Source of the DNA: Nemophila menziesii | Lineage: Eukaryota > Streptophyta > Magnoliopsida > Boraginales > Hydrophyllaceae | Assembly (NCBI GenBank): GCA_029959085.1 | Contig: JARWIR010000047.1 | Span: 4,588,001-4,652,000, forward strand | Direction: 5' to 3' | DNA length: 64,000 nucleotides | Part shown: one piece after another, positions 52,796 through 64,000 of the stretch | Numbering within the stretch: the first letter of the stretch is position 1 | Layout of the letters: the number at the start of each line of letters is the position of its first letter | Program-made: the position numbers and the translations under genes | Notes under the pieces: generated by a model | The model's input: only the letters and a program-made list of their open reading frames with translations | What the model was told of the DNA's origin: nothing | Database searches by the model: none

Positions 52796-55001
52796 TTTTA
52801 TAACACTACATTGGTGTTTATATTCATAGATCAATTATGTACAAGTTACTAAGAAAGCCAGAGTGATATAATACTTGAAAAAGGAATTTGAAGGATTTAA
52901 TAGCTTAAGAATTTTTGTAGTAATCATGTAGCTACTGAATAAATTCAAAATTTAGATTAAAAAAAACACGCATAATTTAATGAAGTATATGATCAAAACT
53001 CTAGTTTATTTCTTACTTGACTCAAGTGACAAGAAAAAAATATGAAGTTCAACAATTATTATTTTATTGAAGTTACTTTTACTGGTGATATAATAACTAG
53101 TGGTAAGCTGATTTAAAGATGTTTTGGGTCAATATTCTGGAAAAAAATACAAGAGATTACATCTGGATATGAGCAAATTTGTTTCTAGGCTACATATTTC
53201 AAAATGTCTATTTCTAGGCCAAAGATATTCTAAATGATCCTTTTGAATATTTTTGACTAAACCATCCAAAAGAAATTGTTTTAGCCTAAAATTGGTTATT
53301 TTGAAACACTCATATTTAATAGACACATGCAAGTCAGATTATAAAATTATTTATTTTTTGATTGGGTTAATTAAATGGTATAAAAATGATCATTCTGAAT
53401 ATAATTGGCCAAAAAAATATGATTTGAAATGTTTGGCCTAAAAAAGCCTAAAACAGAATTTGTAGAGTTAGATATTCTTTAAGGAAAATACTTCAATAGT
53501 GTATGGTGTAATATCAATAGTATTATGAAATATACCCATTTTTGAAAAATTCCTCCATCCAATATTGGATAATCATACACCAATTATAATAATACACATA
53601 CCCTAATTAGAGGAACTACATAGTTAATTTAATGACACGTATTTTATCAATATGATTGATGGTTATAAATTTAAAATTCGACTAGCTAATACAGTTAACT
53701 CTGGACTTAATATCCATAAATATGATCATTAAAATTAACTTTACTTTTTGATGGACTACAGAGCCTAAATAGTAACCTAGCCCACCAACGGGGTATTTCC
53801 TTATGACAGAAAAATATAATATTTTAGTAAAAACTATTATAGAAAATTTAAAAGTATTATTGACCATTGAAATGAATACTTTTGAAATAAATTTCTTATT
53901 TTTATAAATTTTTAGATCTACCTTTCTCAAACGACTTGGAATCCTTCCATCTTCACTGTGAAGTGAAGGTGTTTAATCTTTCTCTATCCTCTCTGACATA
54001 AATTTCATTACATATAAACATCATATGTACTTTATTCAGTTTTAAATATTTTATGTATATCCAGATTCTATTTCTTTCAGGTATATCCGATTAGGTTTAA
54101 TATTTTAATATTGAATTGAAAATATGTAATTTAACTAATTATGATTAATTTTTAAGTAACTGGGTATATTTTAATTCAATTTTTGAAAATATTATATACA
54201 TATACAAGTTCAATTTTTTTCATAATAATTAAAAAAATATGATAAAATACTATGATGATAATAACTTGATAATTCTCAGATGCGATTTAATTTTGAAATT
54301 AAATATATTGTTTATTGATAATGTTTAATATATATTACAAATCAAGGATTGAGATCGTTGATCATGCTATTTCACAAAACTATGAACAATTCATAATTGT
54401 TTCGTGGTAAGATCTAATTACTAAATTAAATTAGATAGGTTATATTAGTGTTTTGTTTAAAGGGAATATGTATTAACTGATTAAACGATTGACTACTTTC
54501 TTCAATTTTACTCTAATTTGGAGTATGAACAATACTCTTATATTCTTATACATGTATAACATAATTTGAGAATATTGTAAATGCTTTACCCTTGCCAAAA
54601 CGCTTAAAACCTTATAATGCTTAATATGTGGTAATTTCCGAGGCGGAGGTAGCCCCCGAAAATTTGTTCTTCATTTTAATTGCACTTTTGGTCCCTATAT
54701 TATGCAAAGACTTCCCCGATATTCGAAAACCAATTTGTTTAAATTTGTGGTGAGTATGTGTAGCTCATGGTTTTTCTGTGTTAAATATCTATATGTTTGA
54801 TTTTTTGCCTTTTATATATGTGTTTTAAAATATATGTAGAAATTGTGTAACTCTATCATCACCCCTGGGTTTTGGTCACTCCAATTCTCTTTTGCGAAAT
54901 TCAATTTGTAATACCTATTTAAGTTATGACTATATTTTCCAAGATGTGGTACATAAACTAAAGTTGGGGTTATTTTTTAATTATGTGTTCATCTAATGCA
55001 G

Positions 55002-56396
55002 ATCCTTGTCTTTAATGGGAGTAAGAAGATTATTAGAGAAAGATATGGGGATTGAGTTATATGCCTTAGATGAGCATAAGAAACTCATTAAGGAAATAAC
55101 TGAGAAGGTAAGCGTATGATTTTCTACAAATTGTTTGCAAAAATTGCTGACTGGTCGAGTAGTATATTAGTAAATTCTAATTTTGTTAGCGTATATATCT
55201 TTGTTTGATTTTGTAATAAATACTTTCTTATGTATGTCTATATCTTATAAGAATATTTAGATTCTCTATTTATATTTTGTTTATTATAATTCGCTAACAT
55301 ACTTTTTTAGGACAATAACACCTGGGGTGCGAAGACTACTAGAAGAAGATATGGGGCTTCTTAAAAACTCTCTAGATCCCTTCAAGAACTTCATATCTAC
55401 TCAAATAGATGAGGTATATTAATATTTCTACATGTTTTATCATAATTTTAAAGGATTTCTAGTTTATGAAACTATATATGATCAAATCAACAGGTATTTG
55501 GCTCTGTGGGCCCAAAGAAGTCGTACAACACCTAAAAAGAAGGTGTTTGTTTTAGAAGCCAATAAATGTAGATAGAGGAGATGAAGATACTGCATTTGAT
55601 GAAAATCAGTCTGGGATATCTTCTAAAAAGCCTTCTAAGGTTAGTGATATTTCGATTAAAAAAATAATTTAATGTAAATATGTAAGTATTTATTTTATAT
55701 AAATTGCAGAGTAAACAAGTTTTTACTCCTGTATATGAGAAGCTTGTGTAAAATTTGAGGTCGATTATTAAAGCTTGTGGAATGAGGTTTGTTTGTTTGT
55801 ATTTATTGGGTTTATTATTCAATATTAATGTTGTCTTTTAAAAATTGATCTTGTGGCATTTTTCTATTGATGTAGAGTGTTCCTCCATCACTTTACAAGA
55901 AAGCAAAGCAGGTGGTTGATGAAAACCGTGAAGATTTCTTGATTAATGAGTTAGAGGAGATTTTATCGAGAGAGGGGCTCTCTGAAAATCCTTCCCAAAA
56001 CGGTATTTTTATGTAAAATTCTGATATAGATTTATACATTTAATATTTTTTATGAGTTAATGTGATTTTCGGATGTTTTCAGAGATTAAGGAGGTCAAAA
56101 AAGAAAGGAAACAACGAATGATCTTGAAGGAATTAATTTAGGTAATATTGTGTGGGTTCTCGCTTTCAACTTGTTATATGGCTCCTCCGAAAACCAAAAG
56201 CTCGTGCTAAAGAAGAAGATGATAAATACATTATGAAGAATGTGAATGATAATGATGTAGAAGATGATGATGATATTATATTGAAGTACCAAAGAAAAAT
56301 ATATGAAAAAAGAAGAAGAAGAAGAAGAAGAAGAAGAAGAAGAGTATGAAAGTGAGAGTGATAGTGAGATCAAGAGTGAAGAAGAATATAATGAAG
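55002..56396 (+). pseudogene. HIRIP3-like DEK_C/CHZ pseudogene, copy 12
   Basis: Exon C's acceptor is intact (aacag|gtatttggc). Exon D has TAA. The acidic region has lost part of the KEEKEKY stretch (aagaaaaatatatgaaaaaag). Exon F reads aaacaacgaatgatc. Not functional. Confidence 0.72.
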
Positions 56397-56580
56397 GTAT
56401 GTTCACAATCTCTTTCCATAGAAAGAAGCAAGTCCACCTTGAACTTAGATTTATGAAATACACATCCATGAATACGAGCCGGGCAGATCATAAACCAGAG
56501 ATAAACCCCCAAAAAGCAACATGACAGCTCTAAATGCACATGTAATAATGTCAAAATGTAAAGAAACACGTTAAGATGGA

Positions 56581-56901
56581 TCAATGACTTTTAAGTTGGA
56601 AAAATAGGATTGATATAATTGTAGGAAAGACCATTATCTCAAAAAATATCAACTCATTTTGAAGTACAAAATATGAAACTTGATAGCTAATATTATATTG
56701 ATAACGGCCTTTTATATGGCATACAATACCTGTTAGCGTTATAGACAATTTAGCTTTAACGTCATCGAGGATGACCCTGAAAGACAATAGATCGTTACTC
56801 ATAGAATTCTCTGACACACAACAAATGTGATAATTGAAGAAGGTTTTGACATAAAACCAAGCACACCCTGTGGTTTTCTTCTTGTCGTAGTAAACACACA
56901 C
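56581..56901 (-). other. Conserved minus-strand open frame, copy 12
   Basis: 106 codons, intact, starting MCVYYDKKKTTGCAW; one R-to-I change (NELIFFEIM). Unrecognised. Confidence 0.28.
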
Positions 56902-57708
56902 CCTCGAAGTGTTATTATGACTAAAGTCAAAATAATAACAAGATGCACATGCATTCTTTGCGAAAGCGCATATGATTTTTTCACATTAGTTCATTACAAA
57001 CAAATTCATCAAATAAATCTTAAGTACGTGAATATCAATGGTGGGGAGGAGATGTAAAAACTTAAAAACTAAGGCCAATAAAATGTGATTTGCAAATCGG
57101 ATTCACTAGCGTGCTCAACTAACCATGTAATATTATAGAAATTTACCTCAGAAACATGTATACGTTTACAACGAGTATCGTAAAAATAACAATATTGTAT
57201 AATTTAATGACTAAAATCTGGTCATCTTTCAATAATAAAATTCTTGATAGCAGCAAATAAACAATGGTATTCTTGGGGATTGAAATTATTATGATCATTC
57301 TTTATGAATTCTCTCAACACTGTATATATATATTGACAATAAAAAAATTAAAACACAAGCCAAAAAAAAATTCATAATGAACGATAAACTAAAATATCAC
57401 CTATAAACAAAAAAAATGGTAAGAGATAAAAATATTACAACTAATAAAAACAATATGTTAGCGTTAAAAATTCAATTTGGTGGAAAAATACCTGCCAAAC
57501 ATAAATAAGGTACTTAACCTAATTTTACAGCTTTTATGAGCTAAAAATATACTTAATACACTTTGAAAACGTAATTAAAGATTAAGATAAAATAAGAATA
57601 TATGACATACGAAAAACAGAAGTATAAACTATTAGAATACTGATTAAAAAAAGATAAACTTTTAACTATATACAAAAATTTAGACAATAATAGGTATGAT
57701 CAATAAAA

Positions 57709-57792
57709 TTTTGTTTGACTAACAATTCAACTATTAGTTAAAAAAATGGTTTTTGTTTGACTAACAATTCAACTATTAGTTAAAAAAATGGT
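57709..57792. repeat. 42-bp local tandem duplication, copy 12
   Basis: Same duplication as in copy 11, at the same place, with both copies now reading caactattag. The two 42-mers are more alike here than in copy 11. Confidence 0.85.
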
Positions 57793-60021
57793 TTTTTATA
57801 ACACTACATTGGTGTTTATATTCATAGATCAATTATGTACAAGTTACTAAGAAAGCCAGAGTGATATAATACTTGAAAAAGGAATTTGAAGGATTTAATA
57901 GCTTAAGAATTTTTGTAGTAATCATGTAGCTACTGAATAAATTCAAAATTTAGATTAAAAAAAACACGCATAATTTAATGAAGTATATGATCAAAACTCT
58001 AGTTTATTTCTTACTTGACTCAAGTGACAAGAAAAAAATATGAAGTTCAACAATTATTATTTTATTGAAGTTACTTTTACTGGTGATATAATAACTAGTG
58101 GTAAGCTGATTTAAAGATGTTTTGGGTCAATATTCTGGAAAAAAATACAAGAGATTACATCTGGATATGAGCAAATTTGTTTCTAGGCTACATATTTCAA
58201 AATGTCTATTTCTAGGCCAAAGATATTCTAAATGATCCTTTTGAATATTTTTGACTAAACCATCCAAAAGAAATTGTTTTAGCCAAAAATTGGTTATTTT
58301 GAAACACTCATATTTAATAGACACATGCAAGTCAGATTATAAAATTATTTATTTTTTAATTGGGTTAATTAAATGGTATAAAAATGATCATTCTGAATAT
58401 AATTGGCCAAAAAAATATGATTTGAAATGTTTGGCCTAAAAAAGCCTAAAACAGAATTTGTAGAGTTAGATATTCTTTAAGGAAAATACTTCAATAGTGT
58501 ATGGTGTAATACCAATCGTATTATAAAATATACCCATTTTTGAAAAATTCCTCCATACCCTAATTAGAGGAACTACGTAGTTAATTTAATGACACGTATT
58601 TTATCAATATGATTGATGGTTATGAATTTAAAATTTGACCAGCTAATACAGTTACCTCTGGACTTGAAATCCATAAATATGATCATTAAAATTAACTTTA
58701 CTTTTTGATGGACTACCGAGCCCAAATACTAACCTAGCCCACCAACGGGGTATTTCCTTATGACAGAAAAATATAATATTTTAGTAAAAACTATTATAGA
58801 AAATTTCAAAGTATTATTGACCATTTAAATGAATACGTTTGAAATAAATTTTTTATTTTTATAAATTTTTAGATCTACCTTTCTCAAACGACTTGGAATC
58901 CTTCCATCTTCACTGTGAAGTGAAGGTGTTTAATCTTTCTCTATCCTCTCTGACATCAATTTCATTACCTATAAACATCATAGGTACTTTATTCAGTTTC
59001 AAATATTGTATGTATTCCCAGATTCTATTTCTTTTAGGTATATCCGATTAGGTTTAATATTTTAATATTGAATTGAAAAAATGTAATTTAACTAATTATG
59101 ATTAATTTTTAAGTAACTGAGTATATTTTAATTCTATTTTTGAAAATATTATATACATATACAAGTTCAATTTTTTTCTTAATAATTAAAAAAATCTGAT
59201 AAAATACTGTGATGATAATAACTTGATAATTCTCAGATGCGATTTAATTTTGAAATTAAATATATTGTTTATTGATAATGTTTCATATATATTATTGTGT
59301 TTTTTCACAGATTTATTATAACTTTGAGATTTCCTATAATTAATAAAAATAATTATCAACAAAACAAGGATTGAGATCGTTGATCATGCTATTTCACAAA
59401 ACTATGAACAATTCATAATTGTTTCGTGGTAAGATCTAATTACTAAATTAAATTAGATATGTTATATTAGTGTTTTGTTTAAAGGGAATATGTATTAATT
59501 GATTAAACATTGACTACTTTCTTCAATTTTAGTGTAATTTGGAGTATGAACAATACTCTTATATTCTTATACATGTATAACATAATTTGAGAATATTGTA
59601 AATGCTTTACCCTTGCCAAAACGCTTAAAACCTAATAATGCTTAATATTTGGTCATTTCCAAGGCGGAGGTAGCCCCCGAAAATTTGTTCTTCATTTTAA
59701 TTGCACTTTTGGTCCCTATATTATGCAAAGACTTCCCCCATATTCGAAAACCAATTTGTTTAAATTTGTGGTGAGTATGTGTAGCTCATGGTTTTTCTGT
59801 GTTAGATATCTATATGTTTGATTTTTTACCTTTTATATATGTGTTTTAAAATATATGTAGAAACTGTGTAACTCTATCATCACCCCTGGGTTTTGCTCAC
59901 TCCAATTCTTTTTTGCAAAATTCAATTTGTAATACCTATTTAAGTTATGACTATATTTTCCAAGATGTGGTACATAAACTGAAGTTGGGTTTTTTTTTAA
60001 TTATGTGTTCATCTAATGCAG

Positions 60022-61397
60022 ATCCTTGTCTTTAATGGGACTAAGAAGATTATTAGAGAAAGATATGGGGATTGAGTTATATTCCTTAGATGAGCATAAG
60101 AAACTCATTAAGGAAATAACTGAGAAGGTAAGCGTATGATTTTCTACAAATTGTTTGCAAAAATTGCTGACTGGTCGGAGTAGTATATTAGTAAATTCTA
60201 ATTTTGTTAGCGTATATATCTTTGTTTGATTTTGTAATAAATACTTTATTATGTATCTCTATATCCTATAGGAATATTTAGATTCTCTATTTATATTTTG
60301 TTTATTATAATCCGCTAACATAATTTTTTAAGACAATAACACCTGGGGTGCGAAGACTACTAGAAGAAGATATGGGGCTTCTTAAAAACTCTCTAGATCC
60401 CTTCAAAAACTACATATCTACTCAAATAGATGAGGTATATTAATATTTCTACATGTTTTATCATAATTTTAAAGGATTTCTAGTTTATGAAACTATATAT
60501 GATCAAATCAACAGGTATTTGCCTCTGTGGGCCCAAAGAAGTCGTACGATACCTAAAAAGAAGGTGTTTGTTTAAGAAGCCAATAAGTGTAGATAGAGGA
60601 GATGAAGATACTGCATTTGATGAAAATCCGTCTGAGATATCTTCTAAGAAGCCGTCTAAGGTTAGTGATATTTCGATTAAAAAAATAATTTAATGTAAAT
60701 ATGTAAGTATTTATTTTATATAAATTGCAGAGTAAACAAGTTTTTACTCTTGTATATGAGAAGCTTGTGTAAAATTTGAGGTCGATTATTAAAACTTGTG
60801 GAATGAGGTTTGTTTGTTTGTATTTATTGGGTTTATTATTCAATATTAATTTTGTCTTTTAAAAATTGATCTTGTGGCATTTTTCTATTGATGTAGAGTG
60901 TTCCTCCATCACTTTACAAGAAAGCAAAGCAGGTGGTTGATGAAAACCGTGAAGATTTCTTGATTAATGAGTTAGAGAAGATTTTATCGAGAGAGGGGCT
61001 CTCTGAAAATCCTTCCCAAAACGGTATTTTTATGTAAAATTCTGATATAGATTTATACATTTAATAATTTTTATGAGTTAATGTGATTTTTGGAGGTTTT
61101 CAGAGATTAAGGAGGTCAAAAAAGAAAGGAAACAGCGAATGATCTTGAAGGAATTAATTTAGGTAATATTGTGTGGGTTCTCGCTTTCAACTTGTTATAT
61201 GGCTCCTCCGAAAACCAAAAGCTCGTGCTAAAGAAGAAGATGATAAATAAATTATGAGGAATGTGAATGATAATGATGTAGAAGATGATGATGATATTAT
61301 ATGGAAGTACCAAAGAAAAAGGAAGAAGAAGAAGAAGAAGAAGAGTATGAAAGTGAGAGTGATAGTGAGATCAAGAGTGAAGAAGAATATAATGAAG
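60022..61397 (+). pseudogene. HIRIP3-like DEK_C/CHZ pseudogene, copy 13
   Basis: The acceptor of exon B reads ttttttaAG|aca (G to A at 60331) instead of ttttttAG|gaca. A splice here would be one base further on, and exon A would then join exon B in frame. Exon C reads cgtacgatacc; its exon-B frame still ends in TAA, and exon D has TAA. The poly-Glu tract is the shortest, about six repeats, and a TAA (gataaataaatt) lies before it. Confidence 0.72.
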
Positions 61398-61579
61398 GTA
61401 TGTTTATAATCACTTTCCATAGAAAGAAGCAAGTAACTTGAACTTAGAATTATAAAATACACATCCATGAATACGAGCCGGGCAGATCATAAACCAGAGA
61501 TAAACCCCCAAAAAGCAACATGACAGCTCTAAATACACATGTAATAGTGTCAAAATGTAAAGAAACACGTTAAGATGGA

Positions 61580-61900
61580 TCAACGACTTTTAAGTTGGAA
61601 AAATAGGATTGATATAATTGTAGGAAAGACCATTATCTCAAAAAATCTCAACTCATTTTGAAGTACAAAATATGAAACTTGATAGCTAATATTATATTGA
61701 TAACGGCCTTTTATATGGCATACAATACCTGTTAGCGTTATAGATAATTTAGCTTTAACGTCATCGAGGATGACCCTGAAAGACAATAGATCGTTACTCA
61801 TAGAATTCTCTGACACACAACAAATGTGATAATTGAAGAAGGTTTTGACATAAAACCAAGCACACATTGTGGTTTTCTTCTTGTCGTAGTAAACATACAC
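61580..61900 (-). other. Conserved minus-strand open frame, copy 13
   Basis: 106 codons, intact, starting MYVYYDKKKTTMCAWFYVK. Unrecognised. Confidence 0.28.
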
Positions 61901-63354
61901 CCTCGAAGTGTTATTATGACTAAAGTCAAAATAATAACAAGATGCACATGCATTCTTTGCGAAAGCGCATATGATTTTTTCACATTAGTTCATTACAAAC
62001 AAATTCATCAAATAAATCTGAAGTACGTGAATATCAATGGTGGGGAGAAGATGTAAAAACTTAAAAACTAAGGCCAATAAAATGTGATTTGCAAATCGGA
62101 TTCACTAGCGTGCTCAACTAACCGTGTAATAGTATAGAAATTTACCTCAGAAACATGTATACGTTTACAACGAGTATCGTAAAAATAACAATATTGTATA
62201 ATTTAATGACTAAAATCTGGTCATCTTTCAATAATAAAATTCTTGATAGCAGCAAATAAACAATGGTATTCTTGGGGATTGAAATTATTATGATCATTCT
62301 TTATGAAAACGTAAAAACAATATGTTAGCGTTAAAAATTCAATTTGGCGGAAAAATACCTGTCAAACATAAATAAGGTACTTAACCTAATTTTACAGCTT
62401 TTATGAGATAAAAATATACTTAATACACTTTGAAAACGTAATTAAAGATTAAGATGAAATAAGAATATATGACATACGAAAAACAGAAGTATAAACTATT
62501 AGAATACTGATTAAAAAAAGATAAACTTTTAACTGTATACAAAAATTTGGACAATAATAGGTATGATCAATAAAATTTTGTTTGACTAACAATTCAACTG
62601 TTAGTTAAAAAAATGGTTTTTTATAACACAACATTGGTGTTTATATTCATAGATCAATTATGTACAAGTTACTAACAAAGCCAGAATGATATAATACTTG
62701 AAAAAGGAATTTGAAGGATTTGATAGCTTAAGAATATTTGTAGTAATCATGTAGCTACTGAATAAATTCAAAATTTAGATTAAAAAAAACACGCATAATT
62801 TAATGAAGTATATGATCAAAACTCTAGTTTATTTATTACTTGACTCAAATGACAAGAAAAAAATATGAAGTTCAACAATTATTATTTTATTGAAGTTACT
62901 TTTACTGATGATATAATAATTAGTGGTAAGCTGATTTGAAGATGTTTTGGGTCAATATTCTGGAAAAAATACAAGAGATTACATCTGGATATGAGCAAAT
63001 TTGTTTCTAGGCTATATATTTCAAAATATCTATTTCTAGGCCAAAGATATTCTAAATGATCCTTTTGAATATCTTTGACTAAACCATCCAAAAGAAATTG
63101 TTTTATCCTAAAATTGGTTATTTTGAAACACTCATATTTAATAGACACATGCAAGTCAGATTATAAAATTATTTATTTTTTGATTGGGTTAATTAAATTG
63201 TATAAAAATGATCATTCTAAATATAATTGGCCAAAAAAATATGATTTGAAATGTTTGGCCTAAAAAAGCCTAAAACATAATTTGTAGAGTTAGATATTCT
63301 TTAAGAAAAATACTTAAATAGTGTTTGGTGTAATACCAATAGTATTATGAAATA

Positions 63355-63521
63355 GAGTAATGCTGAGTATCACCCAAATATCACCTTCCTAGGTGGTCCA
63401 ATGAAACGGTTTCTCTTTCCTGATTACTTTTTTTCTCTCTCTTATATGAAACAGTTTCATTGGACCACCTAGGAAGGTGATATTTGGGTGATCACTTTTT
63501 GGGTGATACCCAGCATTACTC
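63355..63521. mobile_element. MITE, 167 bp, probably Mutator-like (9-bp target duplication)
   Basis: The element is a near-complete fold-back. The left arm is 63355-63413 (GAGTAATGCTGAGTATCACC...) and the right arm 63448-63521 (...GGGTGATACCCAGCATTACTC), around a pyrimidine-rich spacer of about 34 bp. The arms differ by a 15-bp segment (aaaaagtgatcaccc in reverse) missing from the left arm, and by a few substitutions. The flanks are TATGAAATA on both sides (63346-63354 and 63522-63530). The other twelve units have this 9-mer, or a variant of it, once without the insert, giving a clean empty site. A 9-bp duplication is typical of Mutator-like elements. There is no coding capacity. Confidence 0.9.
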
Positions 63522-64000
63522 TATGAAATATACCCATTTTTGAAAAATTCCTCCATCCAATATTGGATAATCATACACCAATTATAATAATAAACATACC
63601 CTAATTAGAGGAACTACATAGTTAATTTAATGACATGTATTTTATCAATATGATTGATGGTTATGAATTTAAAATTCGACCAGCTAATACAGTTACCTCT
63701 GGACTTAATATCCATAAATATGTTCATTAAAATTAACTTTACTTTTTGATGGACTACCGAGCCCAAATAGTAACCTAGCCCACCAACGGGGTATTTCCTT
63801 ATGACAGAAAAATATAATATTTTAGTAAAAACTATTATAGAAAATTTAAAAGTATTATTGACCATTGAAATGAATACTTTTGAAATAAATTTTTTATTTT
63901 TATAAATTTTTAGATCTACCTTTCTCAAACGACTTGGAATCCTTCCATCTTCATTATGAAGTGAAGGTGTTTAATCTTTCTCTATCCTCTCTGACATCAA

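Larger units (their letters stand above)
49941..54938 (+). repeat. Tandem unit, copy 11 (subtype D; C-type exon C)
   Basis: 4,998 bp. It lacks the 22-bp deletion but has the C-type loss of exon C's acceptor, so it looks mosaic. It has a 42-bp tandem duplication at 52712-52795 and a private deletion of about 65 bp at about 54336 that removes ttgtgttttttcacag and what follows. Its tail matches those of copies 9 and 10. The last 3 kb has no gene. Confidence 0.96.
54939..59959 (+). repeat. Tandem unit, copy 12 (subtype D)
   Basis: 5,021 bp. Its head matches copy 11 (gactggtcgag, atactttcttatg, attcgctaacatac). It has the 42-bp duplication at 57709-57792 and a private deletion of about 41 bp at about 58556 between repeated cat triplets. 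The last 3 kb has no gene. Confidence 0.96.
59960..64000 (+). repeat. Tandem unit, copy 13 (subtype D, cut by window end)
   Basis: The first 4,041 bp of a unit. It has a private deletion of about 135 bp at about 62308 (ctttatgaaaacgtaaaaac), a single copy of the 42-bp segment, and the only MITE insertion. It ends inside the tctctgacatcaa stretch, so the array very probably continues. Confidence 0.96.

Noticed and set aside
1..64000. CRISPR array, rDNA, organellar DNA or bacterial operon
   Set aside because: The repeat unit is 5 kb with spliceosomal introns. There are no short direct repeats with spacers, no rRNA or tRNA sequence, and no prokaryotic gene.
1..64000. LTR retrotransposon or nested retroelements as the cause of the periodicity
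   Set aside because: I saw no LTR pair with TG...CA ends, primer-binding site, polypurine tract, or gag/pol motifs. Units abut each other directly at a constant period.

Overview
The window is AT-rich plant nuclear DNA, most likely from a dicot. It consists entirely of one tandem array. A unit of about 5 kb (4,962 to 5,032 bp) is repeated head to tail with no unique DNA between units: twelve complete copies and a thirteenth cut by the window end. With an arbitrary register at the recurring motif ccaagatRtggtacataaa, units start at 1, 5033, 10053, 15054, 20045, 25030, 29992, 34983, 39981, 44960, 49941, 54939 and 59960. Nothing here looks bacterial, organellar, ribosomal or CRISPR-like.

Each unit has the same layout. 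About the first 1.5 kb (plus strand) is a decayed intron-containing gene. Its exons, read with GT-AG introns, give two DEK_C-like segments (SLMGLRRLLEKDMGIELYAL and [19 protein letters not shown]), a short acidic linker, a segment reading KQVFTPVYEK...[19 protein letters not shown], then NPSEN-EIKKVKKERKQR, NDLEGINLGNIV, STCYMAPPKTK and a glutamate-rich tail made by a GAA microsatellite. This order matches plant DEK_C plus CHZ-type histone chaperone-like proteins (HIRIP3-like, Arabidopsis At4g08310 type) as I recall that family. Introns are kept, so the array grew from genomic DNA, not from a retrocopy. Every copy has frameshifts, most have stops or lost splice sites, and the first exon and at least one middle exon are missing. 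Downstream, on the minus strand, is a conserved open frame of about 107 codons behind a good-looking splice acceptor; I cannot identify it. The remaining 3 kb or so is AT-rich non-coding sequence with a conserved hairpin and small palindromes.

The array's history is readable. Units fall into sequence subtypes: A (copies 1, 2 and the first half of 3), B (second half of 3, and 4, 5, 7), C (6, 8, 9, 10) and D (11 to 13). B and C are interleaved (5-6 then 7-8), which indicates a two-unit duplication. Copies 9 and 10 are almost identical at a constant 4,981-bp offset, which indicates a very recent one-unit duplication. Copy 3 is a chimera. A 167-bp MITE with a 9-bp target duplication sits in copy 13 only. 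A second putative 116-bp element lies inside the first retained intron of every copy and predates the amplification.

No gene in the window looks able to make a full-length protein. If the array does anything, RNA-level roles (antisense or small RNA against the parental gene) or a purely structural macrosatellite role are the plausible options; both are inference.
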